Assembly: GCF_039538045.1 (NCBI RefSeq) | Contig: NZ_BAABBQ010000001.1 | Coordinates: 1,076,001 to 1,140,000, forward strand | Length of the DNA stretch: 64,000 nucleotides | Reading direction: 5' to 3' | From: Sphingomonas swuensis | GTDB lineage: Bacteria; Pseudomonadota; Alphaproteobacteria; Sphingomonadales; Sphingomonadaceae | In this document: piece by piece, positions 32,842-41,080 of the stretch | Numbering within the stretch: the stretch's first letter is position 1 | Layout: each line of letters starts with the position of its first letter | The notes under the pieces: generated by a model | The model's database searches: none | Seen by the model: the letters and a program-made list of their open reading frames with translations, nothing else | Told to the model about the DNA's origin: nothing | Position numbers and translations under genes: made by a program

Positions 32842-34818
32842 ATGGCCACGGCCACTCATCAGCTCACCCCCGAGGAGGCGCATGCCGACCTCGCTCCGGA
32901 AAATGTCGTGGTCCGTTTCGCCGGGGACAGCGGCGACGGCATGCAGCTGACCGGCGGGCAGTTCACCCTGTCCACCGCGCTCGCCGGCAACGATCTCGCG
33001 ACCTTCCCCGACTTCCCGGCCGAGATCCGCGCGCCGCAGGGGACGACCTTCGGGGTCTCGGCCTTCCAGATCAACTTCGGCTCGGCCTCGATCGAGACCG
33101 CGGGCGACCAGCCCGACGTGCTCGTCGCGATGAATCCCGCCGCTCTGAAGGTGAACGTCGCCGCGCTCCGCGAGGGCGGCCTGATCATCGCCGACGAGGG
33201 CGAGTTCTCGGCCCGCAATCTGGCCAAGGCCGGCTACGAGCAGAGCCCGCTCGACGACGGCAGCCTCGCCAAGTGGCAGCTCGTCCGCTTCAACATCAGC
33301 CAGCTGACCCTCGATGCCGTGAAGCCATTCGGGCTTGGCAACAAGGAGGCGCTGCGCTGCAAGAACATGTGGACGCTCGGCCTCGCGCTGTGGATGTTCG
33401 ACCGTGACCGCCAGCCGATCGTCGACTGGCTCAAGGCCAAGTTCGCCAAGGCGCCGACGCTGGTCGAGGCCAATGTCGCGGCACTGAATGCCGGCCATGC
33501 CTATGGCGAGACGGTCGAGATGGGCGCCGCCTTCCGCCCGCGCTCGATCCCCGCCGCGCCGGCCGAACCCGGCCTCTACCGCACGGTGACCGGTGCGGAA
33601 TCGCTCGGGCTGGGCCTCGTCGCCGGCGCGCAGCTGGCCGAGTTGCCGATGTTCTTCGGCTCCTATCCAATCACCCCGGCCTCGCCGCTGCTGCACCATC
33701 TCAGCCGGCTGAAGGAATATGGAATCACCACCTTCCAGGCCGAGGACGAGATCGCCGCCATCTGCGCCGCGCTCGGCGCGAGCTATGCCGGAAGCCTCGG
33801 GGTAACCTCCTCGTCGGGTCCGGGCATCGCGCTCAAGACCGAGGCGATGGGGCTTGCGATCATGACCGAGCTTCCGCTCGTCATCGTCAATTCGCAGCGC
33901 GGTGGTCCCTCGACCGGCCTTCCGACCAAGACCGAGCAGAGCGATCTCTACCAGGCGGTCTACGGTCGCAACGGCGACGCGCCGCTGCCGGTGATCGCCG
34001 CCCGCTCGCCCGCCGACGCGTTCGAGGTCGCGATCGAGGCGGTGCGGCTCGCCACCCGCTACATGACCCCGGTCATGCTGCTGACCGACGGCTATATCGC
34101 GAATGCCGCCGAGCCGTGGAAGGTGCCCGACATGACGGCCTTCGAGGCATTCCCGGTCGTGCATGCCAACGAGAATGACGTGCCGCGCACCGACGCCGGC
34201 AAGCTCATGCCCTACGCCCGTGACGAGAAGCTCGCCCGGCCATGGATCAAGCCGGGCACGCCGGGGCTGACCCACCGGATCGGCGGAATCGAGAAAAACC
34301 CCGGCACCGGCGACCTCGACTATTCGCCGACCGCCCATGCCGAGATGACCTGCCAGCGCCAGCAGAAGGTGCTCGGGATCGCCGACGACATCCCGCACCA
34401 GGAAGTCTGTCTCGGCGAGGCGGGGGCGAAGGTCGCGCTGATCGGCTGGGGCTCGACCTTCGGGCCGATCCACCAGGCTGTGAAGCGGCTCCGCGCGCGC
34501 GGGCTCGACGTCGCGCACGTCCATGTCCGCCACATCTGGCCGCTTCCCGCCAACCTCGGCGAACTGCTGCGCAGCTTCGGCACCGTCATCTGCCCCGAGA
34601 TGAACTCGGGCCAGTTCAAGACGCTGCTTCGCGACCAGTATCTGGTCGACGTCCAGAGCCTGACCAAGGTCAGCGGCCAGCCCTTCCGCATTGCCGAGAT
34701 CGAGGCTGCGGCGGCCGAGGCGCATGGCGGGGTGGTCCCGCCCGACGTGACGCAACTTCCCGAAGGCGACAGTGGCCACGATCCCGGCCACCCGCACGCC
34801 GCCGAGGTGACGGCATGA
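32842..34818 (+). CDS. korA: 2-oxoacid:acceptor oxidoreductase, alpha subunit (KorA)
   Basis: 658-residue fused gamma-alpha subunit. N-terminal gamma domain (VRFAGDSGDGMQLTGGQF, about 15-200) is joined to a pyrimidine-binding alpha domain (about 225-500) with ITPASPLLHHL and SSSGPGIALKTEA. With KorB it oxidises 2-oxoacids (probably 2-oxoglutarate) to acyl-CoA using ferredoxin. Start ATG 32842; the in-frame ATG at 32779 overlaps the divergent esterase region. Stop overlaps the start of a 25-residue membrane peptide by four bases. Confidence 0.94.
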   Translation: MATATHQLTPEEAHADLAPENVVVRFAGDSGDGMQLTGGQFTLSTALAGNDLATFPDFPAEIRAPQGTTFGVSAFQINFGSASIETAGDQPDVLVAMNPAALKVNVAALREGGLIIADEGEFSARNLAKAGYEQSPLDDGSLAKWQLVRFNISQLTLDAVKPFGLGNKEALRCKNMWTLGLALWMFDRDRQPIVDWLKAKFAKAPTLVEANVAALNAGHAYGETVEMGAAFRPRSIPAAPAEPGLYRTVTGAESLGLGLVAGAQLAELPMFFGSYPITPASPLLHHLSRLKEYGITTFQAEDEIAAICAALGASYAGSLGVTSSSGPGIALKTEAMGLAIMTELPLVIVNSQRGGPSTGLPTKTEQSDLYQAVYGRNGDAPLPVIAARSPADAFEVAIEAVRLATRYMTPVMLLTDGYIANAAEPWKVPDMTAFEAFPVVHANENDVPRTDAGKLMPYARDEKLARPWIKPGTPGLTHRIGGIEKNPGTGDLDYSPTAHAEMTCQRQQKVLGIADDIPHQEVCLGEAGAKVALIGWGSTFGPIHQAVKRLRARGLDVAHVHVRHIWPLPANLGELLRSFGTVICPEMNSGQFKTLLRDQYLVDVQSLTKVSGQPFRIAEIEAAAAEAHGGVVPPDVTQLPEGDSGHDPGHPHAAEVTA

Positions 34819-34892
34819 AGCCGATCAACCCCGTTCCGCTGATCCTGATGCTGGTCCTGGTACTGGCGCTCCTCTATTATCTGTGGCGCTGA
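34815..34892 (+). CDS. 25-residue membrane micropeptide between korA and korB
   Basis: ATG at 34815 overlaps the korA stop (ATGA), and its own TGA is five bases before the korB ATG. The peptide starts MKPINPVP, has a hydrophobic core of about 15 Leu/Ile/Val/Met/Ala residues and ends YYLWR, the right length for one membrane helix with positive residues at both ends. Translation coupling to korA is the main evidence that it is made. Function unknown; a subunit that tethers the Kor complex to the membrane is possible. Confidence 0.65.
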   Translation: MKPINPVPLILMLVLVLALLYYLWR

Positions 34893-34896
34893 CACG

Positions 34897-35916
34897 ATGA
34901 ATGACCTGACCCCAATCGAGAAGACCACCGCCAAGGACTGGGCGAGCGACCAGGAAGTGCGCTGGTGCCCGGGCTGCGGCGACTATGCGGTGCTCAAGGC
35001 CGTGCAGCGGACCATGCCCGACCTCGGCGTCGCGCGTGAGAAGACCGTGTTCGTTTCCGGGATCGGCTGCTCGAGCCGCTTTCCCTATTACATGGAGACT
35101 TACGGCTTCCACACCATCCACGGCCGTGCGCCGGCGGTGGCGACGGGGGTCAAGCTCGCCAATCCCGACCTCGACGTGTGGATCATCACCGGCGACGGCG
35201 ATGCGCTCAGCATCGGCGGCAACCACACGATGCACCTCATCCGCCGCAATCTCGACTGCCAGCTCTTGCTGTTCAACAACGAGATCTACGGCCTGACCAA
35301 GGGGCAATATTCGCCGACCAGCCGGATCGGCACGCGCAGCCCCTCGACCCCGTTCGGCTCGGTCGATCGTCCGGCGCGGCCGTGCGGCTTCGCGCTCGGG
35401 GCGGGCGCGCGGTTCGTGGCGCGGGCGATCGACGTCAACAAGAACCTGCCCGACGTGCTCAAGGCCGCCCATGCCCACAAGGGCACCGCCTTCGTGGAGA
35501 TTTTCCAGAATTGCGTCGTCTATAATGACGACGTCTTTGCGCCCTTCACCGCGCGCGAGGTCGCGTCCGAGATGCAGCTGTGGCTGAAGGCGGGCGAGAA
35601 GATGCTGTTCGCGGGCGGCGCCAAGGGCATCGCGCTCGACGCCGAGACGCTGACCCTCAAGGTCGTCGCTGGGGACCATCCCGCGGTGCTGGTCCACAAT
35701 CCGCGTAATCGGATGATGGCGCACATGCTGGTCGAGATGCCGCCGGTCGGCTTCCCGGTCGCATTGGGCGTTCTCTACGACGATCCCGCTTCGACCTTCG
35801 AAGCCGCGGTCATCGAGCAGAACGACCAGGTCTCCGCCGGCAAGAAGCCCGATCTCCAGGCGCTCGTCGCCAAGGGCCAGAGCTGGATGGTGGAAAAGGA
35901 ACCGAGGGCTGAGTAG
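34897..35916 (+). CDS. korB: 2-oxoacid:acceptor oxidoreductase, beta subunit (KorB)
   Basis: 339-residue thiamine-diphosphate-binding beta subunit. The TPP motif is GDGDALSIGGNH with NNEIYGLTKGQ, and the [4Fe-4S] ligands are visible as Cys24, Cys27 (WCPGCG), Cys58 (GIGCSS) and Cys206 (FQNCVV). Forms KorAB with the preceding alpha subunit; no separate ferredoxin subunit lies here, so electrons go to a free ferredoxin. ATG four bases after the micropeptide stop. Confidence 0.95.
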   Translation: MNDLTPIEKTTAKDWASDQEVRWCPGCGDYAVLKAVQRTMPDLGVAREKTVFVSGIGCSSRFPYYMETYGFHTIHGRAPAVATGVKLANPDLDVWIITGDGDALSIGGNHTMHLIRRNLDCQLLLFNNEIYGLTKGQYSPTSRIGTRSPSTPFGSVDRPARPCGFALGAGARFVARAIDVNKNLPDVLKAAHAHKGTAFVEIFQNCVVYNDDVFAPFTAREVASEMQLWLKAGEKMLFAGGAKGIALDAETLTLKVVAGDHPAVLVHNPRNRMMAHMLVEMPPVGFPVALGVLYDDPASTFEAAVIEQNDQVSAGKKPDLQALVAKGQSWMVEKEPRAE

Positions 35917-35970
35917 CGCCGGACGGGCGGCCGGAAACCTGCTGAACTCCCGCGAGCGCAAGGACCGGCG

Positions 35971-36633
35971 ATGATCCCCCGTACCCACCTCGCCACCGCC
36001 CGCATCCCGGGCGGACCCGAGATGCACCTCTATTCGCGTGGCGGCGACCACATGATCTGCGTCGAGCGCGACGAACTCATGTCGACCCGCATGAGCGGCT
36101 CGGAAGAAGCACTCGCGACGATGACGGCCGAGCGCCTCGGGTCACGACCCAGACAGCGCTGGCTGATCGGCGGCTATGGCATGGGCTTCACTCTCCGCGC
36201 CGCGCTCGCCACTGTGCCGAAGGATGCAGAGATCACCGTCGCCGAGCTGGTGCCGGAGATTGTCGACTGGGCACGTGGACCGATGTCGGCGCTGACCGGC
36301 GATTGCCTCGAAGACGCCCGGGTCAGGCTGGTCATCGGCGATGTCGCCAAGGAGATCGAGAAGAGCGGCTGGGACGCCATCCTGCTCGACGTCGACAATG
36401 GTCCCGATGCGCTGGTCCGGGCGCTCAACCAGTGGTTGTACGAACCTTCGGGGCTGGCGGTCGTGAAACGCGCGCTGAACCCCGCGGGGCTGGTCTCCAT
36501 CTGGTCCGCCGGGCCTGATCCCCGCTTCACCAGGACGCTGCAGCAGGCCGGTTTCCAGGTCGACGAGGAAGTCGTTCGCGCACGGCACAACGGCAAGGGC
36601 CCGCGCCACGTCATCTGGTTTGCCCGGGCCTGA
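35971..36633 (+). CDS. Spermidine synthase-like protein
   Basis: 220-residue SpeE-type fold protein. AELVPEIVDWARGPM and the DARVRLVIGDV loop resemble the SAM/dcSAM site of spermidine synthases; the GGYGMGFTLRAAL glycine-rich loop is altered from the usual GGGDGG. Shorter than true SpeE (about 280), so it may be a methyltransferase or a non-polyamine enzyme. ATG 35971. The YdjM-like gene begins directly after the stop. Confidence 0.75.
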   Translation: MIPRTHLATARIPGGPEMHLYSRGGDHMICVERDELMSTRMSGSEEALATMTAERLGSRPRQRWLIGGYGMGFTLRAALATVPKDAEITVAELVPEIVDWARGPMSALTGDCLEDARVRLVIGDVAKEIEKSGWDAILLDVDNGPDALVRALNQWLYEPSGLAVVKRALNPAGLVSIWSAGPDPRFTRTLQQAGFQVDEEVVRARHNGKGPRHVIWFARA

Positions 36634-37596
36634 ATGGACAATCTGACCCACAGCCTGGCCGGCGCGCTGCTTGGCCAGATGGGATTGAAGCGGGCGAGCC
36701 GCTTCGGCCTGCTCGGCTGCATCCTCGGCGCCAACGCCCCCGACATCGACGTGATCGCGCCGCTGTTCCTGCCGGTCGATAACATCGCCTTTCACCGCGG
36801 TCCGACGCATGCGCTCTGGGGATTGCCGGTAATGGCGCTCGGGACGGTCGCGCTCCTGTGGATCGTCGACCGGCTGAAGCCTGCCGCGCCCGACTCGCTG
36901 CCCTTCCGCTTCTGGCCGCTGTTCCTGGTGACGCTTGGCGGAGTCGTCAGCCATCCCTTCCTCGACTGGCTGACGACCTATGCCGTCGCCTTCTTCGCCC
37001 CGCTCGGTGACCGCTGGTATTCGGCCAACGCGATCTTCATCATCGACTGGGTCTACTGGATCATCCTCGTAGCGGGCGTCTGGATGTCTGCGCGCCGCTG
37101 GAAGCGGGGGAGGGACCATCCCGGCAAGCCCGCTCTGATCGCCGGCGGGCTCCTGCTCGTCTACATCACCGCCAACGTCGCATGGAGCGCGCTCGCCGAG
37201 CGCCGCACCGCCGCCATCCTTCGCCAGCGCGGGATCGAGCCGGTGCTGATCGTTGCAAGCCCGCCGCCGCTCGCCTTCTGGGAGCGGACCATGGCCTGGC
37301 GCAGCGCGCGCGAATGGGGCTCGGGCGACTTCGGCCCATCGGGGCTTGTCGTCGCCCCAGAACGACGCCGCCTCGGCCTCGACCATCCCGCCTTCCTCGC
37401 TGCGCGAACCGAGCGCCGGTCCGTTCGCTCCTTCCTCTACTGGTCGCGGATGCCGATCGTTGTCGAGGAGGGGGGACAGCCCATCCTCACCGATCAGCGC
37501 TACTATCGAGTGCTCGACGACGACCGCGTGCCCGCCGCCATTCGAAGCCGGGCGCCGCGTGGAAGCTTCATGGTGCCCCTGACCTCACGACCATAG
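36634..37596 (+). CDS. Membrane-bound metal-dependent hydrolase (YdjM/DUF457 type)
   Basis: 320-residue YdjM-like membrane protein. N-terminal MDNLTHSLAGALLGQ, then metal-site pieces NAPDIDV, HRGPTHALWG and SHPFLDWL, spread over about six helices, then a soluble C-terminal tail of about 120 residues. The E. coli YdjM homologue is LexA-controlled, but no box was found here. ATG directly follows the SpeE-like stop. Confidence 0.85.
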   Translation: MDNLTHSLAGALLGQMGLKRASRFGLLGCILGANAPDIDVIAPLFLPVDNIAFHRGPTHALWGLPVMALGTVALLWIVDRLKPAAPDSLPFRFWPLFLVTLGGVVSHPFLDWLTTYAVAFFAPLGDRWYSANAIFIIDWVYWIILVAGVWMSARRWKRGRDHPGKPALIAGGLLLVYITANVAWSALAERRTAAILRQRGIEPVLIVASPPPLAFWERTMAWRSAREWGSGDFGPSGLVVAPERRRLGLDHPAFLAARTERRSVRSFLYWSRMPIVVEEGGQPILTDQRYYRVLDDDRVPAAIRSRAPRGSFMVPLTSRP

Positions 37597-37629
37597 TGCG
37601 TTTTGAGGATTCAGCGCGTTCAAGCGGCC

Positions 37630-38982
37630 ATGGCTTCGACACAACTCGTCTGGTTCCGGCAGGACCTTCGCACCAAGGATCACCCCGCGCTCCGCGCCGC
37701 CGCCGAGTGTGGGCCGGTGCTCGGCCTCTACGTCCTCGACGACGAAACCCCTGGCAAGTGGAAGCCCGGCGGTGCCTCGCGCTGGTGGCTGCACCACAGC
37801 CTCGCCGCCCTCGCCGACGAACTGGAAGCGCTCGGCTCGGCGCTGATCCTGCGCCGCGGCCGCTCCGCCGAGGTGGTCCGCAAGGTCGCCAGCGAAGTCA
37901 AAGCCGGCGGGATCCACGCCAATCGCCATTACGAGCCCTGGTGGCGCGAAGCCGAGTGCGAGAAGGGCGACTTCGTCATCCTCCACGACGGCGATGTGCT
38001 TCATGAGCCGTCAGACATCCGCTCGGGCACCAACAAGCCGTTCAAGATCTACGGCCCCTATTACCGTGCGCTGCACGAGCATTTTCCGCCCCCGGCGCCG
38101 CTGCCGGCACCGCGACTCTCGCGTCCGGACAAGCTGCCGCCAAGCGACCGGCTGGAAAGCTGGAAGCTTCTTCCGACCAGCCCCGACTGGGCCGGCGGCT
38201 TTGCCGAGTGGGAGCCCGGCGAGAAGGGCGCTGCCAGGCGACTCCGGCACTTCGTCGATCACGCCGGCGACTATGCCGGCAAGCGCGACCTTCCCGCCGT
38301 GGATTCGACCAGTCGCCTCTCGCCGCACCTCCACCATGGCGAGATCACGCCCCGCCAGGTCTGGCATGCCCTCGGCCGTAGGGGCGGGGACAAGTTCCAC
38401 CGCGAGCTCGCCTGGCGCGACTTCAGCCGCCACATCATCCTCTCTGATCCCGAGCTCGGCGAGCGATCGCAGCGGCCGCTCGGCCTCAAGACCCGCTCGG
38501 GCAAGGCGGCTGACGCAGACTTCCGGGCCTGGACCCGCGGACAGACCGGCTACCCGCTGGTCGACGCGGGAATGCGCCAGCTGTGGCAGAGCGGCTGGAT
38601 GCACAATCGCGCCCGGCTGGTCACCGCCAGCTTCCTCATCAAGCATCTGCTGATCGACTGGTGGCGCGGAGAGGAGTGGTTCTGGGACTGCCTGGTTGAT
38701 GCCGACTATGCCAACAACAGCCAGAACTGGCAGTGGGTGGCGGGCACCGGCTTCGACAGCCAGCCCTTCTACCGGATCATGGCGCCCCTGACCCAGAGTG
38801 AAAAGTTCGACGCCGCCGACTATATCCGCCGCTGGGTGCCTGAGCTCGCGCGACTGTCCGATGCCGACATCCACGATCCGTGGGGCCGCGGGGCCGCGCC
38901 CGCGGGCTATGCCAAGCCGCTGATCGGCCACAGGGAAGGGCGCGAGCGCGCGCTCGACGCGTTCGCCAAGCGCGGCAAATAG
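37630..38982 (+). CDS. phr: Deoxyribodipyrimidine photolyase (class I)
   Basis: 450-residue photolyase that repairs cyclobutane pyrimidine dimers using blue/near-UV light and FADH-. The N-terminal DNA_photolyase domain (about 3-130) begins LVWFRQDLRTKDHPAL, and the FAD-binding C-terminal domain (about 200-440) has LHHGEITPRQVWHAL and ANNSQNWQWVAGTGFD. Start 37630 (MASTQL) chosen over ATG 37603. Followed within 50 bases by the cyclopropane synthase, so both may be expressed together. Confidence 0.93.
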   Translation: MASTQLVWFRQDLRTKDHPALRAAAECGPVLGLYVLDDETPGKWKPGGASRWWLHHSLAALADELEALGSALILRRGRSAEVVRKVASEVKAGGIHANRHYEPWWREAECEKGDFVILHDGDVLHEPSDIRSGTNKPFKIYGPYYRALHEHFPPPAPLPAPRLSRPDKLPPSDRLESWKLLPTSPDWAGGFAEWEPGEKGAARRLRHFVDHAGDYAGKRDLPAVDSTSRLSPHLHHGEITPRQVWHALGRRGGDKFHRELAWRDFSRHIILSDPELGERSQRPLGLKTRSGKAADADFRAWTRGQTGYPLVDAGMRQLWQSGWMHNRARLVTASFLIKHLLIDWWRGEEWFWDCLVDADYANNSQNWQWVAGTGFDSQPFYRIMAPLTQSEKFDAADYIRRWVPELARLSDADIHDPWGRGAAPAGYAKPLIGHREGRERALDAFAKRGK

Positions 38983-39029
38983 CCATCTCCTGCTTGCGCA
39001 GGGGAGCCTTGCTTTCCTAGGGCTGGCCC

Positions 39030-40271
39030 ATGGCCACTCGCGGCGCTCACCTCCTCAATGCCGATCGACGCTTCGCGACCGGTCCGGGCCTTCTCGGCCG
39101 GCTCGTCGCGCCGGCATTCGCGCCGGTGCTCGACCAGTTGGACCAGCGGCTATGCGAAGGTGGGATTCACGCCACGCTGCCCGACGGGTCGACCCGCCGG
39201 ATCGGCTTCCACGCCCCCGGTCCCGAGCCGGTCGTCCATCTCCGCAGCTGGCTTGCGCTGGTCCGGCTGGCGACCAGCGGAAGCGTCGGCTGGTACAAGG
39301 CGTGGACCCGCGGCGAATGGGCATCGCCCGACCCGGTGCCCCTGTTCGACCTCTTCATGCGCAACGCCGCGAGCCTTGGTCAGACCGCCCGCGCCAAGGG
39401 GCTGTTCCGGCTGGTCAACCGGCTCGCGCACCAGTGGCGCGACAATGCCCCCGCGCAAGCCCGCGAGAACATCGCGGCGCACTACGACCTCGGCAACGAC
39501 TTCTATGCCGAGTGGCTCGATCCGGGGATGAATTACAGCTCGGCCCTGTTCCGCGACGACGATCTCGGCAGCGCGCAGGACCGCAAGATCGACGCCATCC
39601 TCGACCGGCTCGACCTGCAGCCGGGCGACCGCCTGCTCGAGATCGGCTGCGGCTGGGGGAGCCTCGCCATCGCCGCCGCCCGCCGCGGCGCGACCGTCAC
39701 TGGCCTTACGCTCTCGACCGAGCAGAAGGCGTGGGCCGAGCGCCGCATCGCCGATGAAGGATTGTCGGATCGCATCACCATCCTCCTCGAGGACTATCGC
39801 GATCATCGCGGCACCTACGACAAGCTCGCCTCGGTCGAGATGGTCGAGGCGGTCGGGCAGCGCTGGTGGCCGGCCTACCTCGACGCAATCGCGGGTGCGC
39901 TTCGCCCGGGTGGCCGCGCGGCGCTGCAGTATATCTCGATCCGGCCCGAGCTGTTCGACTCCTATGCCGCGAGCGCCGACTTCATCCAGACCTACATCTT
40001 CCCCGGCGGCATGCTCCTCCACGAGGAGCGCTTCGAAGCGCTCGCCGAGGGGCGCGGCCTGTCGTGGGAGGACCGGCACGGCTTCGGCCTCGACTATGCC
40101 GAGACGCTCCGGATCTGGCGCGAGCGCTACGACCGCGCCGTGGCGGACGGCCGGCTGCATGAATTCAGCCCGGCATTCCACGACCTGTGGCGCTATTATC
40201 TGATGTATTGCGAAGGCGGCTTCAAAGGGCGCGGAATCGACGTCGCCCAGGTGACACTCACCCGCGCTTAG
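39030..40271 (+). CDS. cfa: Cyclopropane-fatty-acyl-phospholipid synthase
   Basis: 413-residue SAM-dependent enzyme that adds a methylene to unsaturated membrane lipids. N-terminal targeting domain (about 1-130) precedes the AdoMet fold with LEIGCGWGSLAIAA and the lipid-site region YDLGNDFYAEWLD and MNYSSALF. Starts 47 bases after the photolyase stop; its stop overlaps the convergent SDR gene by four bases (40268-40271). Cfa and photolyase are joint targets in the singlet-oxygen response of Rhodobacter. Confidence 0.93.
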   Translation: MATRGAHLLNADRRFATGPGLLGRLVAPAFAPVLDQLDQRLCEGGIHATLPDGSTRRIGFHAPGPEPVVHLRSWLALVRLATSGSVGWYKAWTRGEWASPDPVPLFDLFMRNAASLGQTARAKGLFRLVNRLAHQWRDNAPAQARENIAAHYDLGNDFYAEWLDPGMNYSSALFRDDDLGSAQDRKIDAILDRLDLQPGDRLLEIGCGWGSLAIAAARRGATVTGLTLSTEQKAWAERRIADEGLSDRITILLEDYRDHRGTYDKLASVEMVEAVGQRWWPAYLDAIAGALRPGGRAALQYISIRPELFDSYAASADFIQTYIFPGGMLLHEERFEALAEGRGLSWEDRHGFGLDYAETLRIWRERYDRAVADGRLHEFSPAFHDLWRYYLMYCEGGFKGRGIDVAQVTLTRA

Positions 40272-40975
40272 CCCTCGACGCGGACCTTTTCTCCGGTCGG
40301 ACGATCCTCGCCGAGAAGGGCCAGCAGCCGTTCGGCCACGGCCTCGGGCGGCTTGACCTCCTCGGGCTCCTCACCGGGGAAGGCGAGGGCGCGCATGCGG
40401 GTGCGCGTCGCGCCGGGATCGAGGATGGTAACCCGAAGCTTGCCCGTGTGCGACGTCTCATCGGCGTAGGCGCCGAGCAGGATTTCCAGTGCCGCCTTGG
40501 ACGAGCCATAGGCACCCCAGAAGGCCCGCGGCGCGGCACCGACGCTGCTGGTCAGCGCCACCAGCTCGGCGGACTCGCTTGCCCGGAGCATCGGATCGAA
40601 GGCGGCGAGAAGCGCCTGGTTGGCCATCAGGTTGAGGTTGATCAGCCGCGAATATTCCTTGGGGTCGATGTGCTCGACCGGCGACAGGCTGCCGAGCATC
40701 GCGGCATTGAGCACGAGGAAGTCGAGCTTGGTCCAGCGCCCGCTGATGGCCGCTGCCAGCTTGCCGATGTCCTCACCCTTGGAAAGATCGAGCGGGGCGA
40801 TCGTCGCCGACCCGCCGGCTGCGTGGATCCGCTCCTCGACCTGCTCGAGTCCGGCCGACGAACGCGCGGTCAGGATGACATGCGCGCCTTCGCGGGCAAG
40901 GGCCTCGGCGATGGCCGCTCCGATCCCGCGGCTGGCACCGGTGACGAGGGCGAGGCGATCCTGGTATCTGCTCAT
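40268..40975 (-). CDS. SDR oxidoreductase (YciK-like)
   Basis: 235-residue SDR: TGASRGIGAA at the N-terminus, NAA in place of the usual NNAG (VLNAAMLG), LTSSVGA and the YGSSKAA Tyr-Lys pair. Length and the ARSSAGL segment resemble YciK-type proteins, whose substrate is unknown. ATG at 40975; the larger upstream opening overlaps the divergent rmuC. It ends head-to-tail into cfa on the opposite strand. Confidence 0.85.
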   Translation of the reverse strand: MSRYQDRLALVTGASRGIGAAIAEALAREGAHVILTARSSAGLEQVEERIHAAGGSATIAPLDLSKGEDIGKLAAAISGRWTKLDFLVLNAAMLGSLSPVEHIDPKEYSRLINLNLMANQALLAAFDPMLRASESAELVALTSSVGAAPRAFWGAYGSSKAALEILLGAYADETSHTGKLRVTILDPGATRTRMRALAFPGEEPEEVKPPEAVAERLLALLGEDRPTGEKVRVEG

Positions 40976-41040
40976 GGCGCGCGCCCTAAGCGGTGCACCG
41001 CAGCGCCGCAAGCGATTGTGCCGGGGCCCGCAGGCGGCTA

Positions 41041-41055
41041 GTTCACACTCTGTTC
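41041..41055 (+). promoter_or_regulatory. LexA/SOS box, GTTC-N7-GTTC
   Basis: GTTCACACTCTGTTC is an exact match to the alphaproteobacterial LexA consensus, 26 bases before the chosen rmuC start. Placed where LexA would block rmuC transcription. Confidence 0.6.
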
Positions 41056-41080
41056 TCTTGTGCAAGGGTGGGGGCGAATC

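Noticed and set aside
32842..35916. KorA/KorB as a ferredoxin-type pair from an anaerobe
   Set aside because: Two-subunit KorAB enzymes occur in aerobic bacteria, and the surrounding genes are typical of aerobic Sphingomonadales; no transfer signature in codon use was evident.
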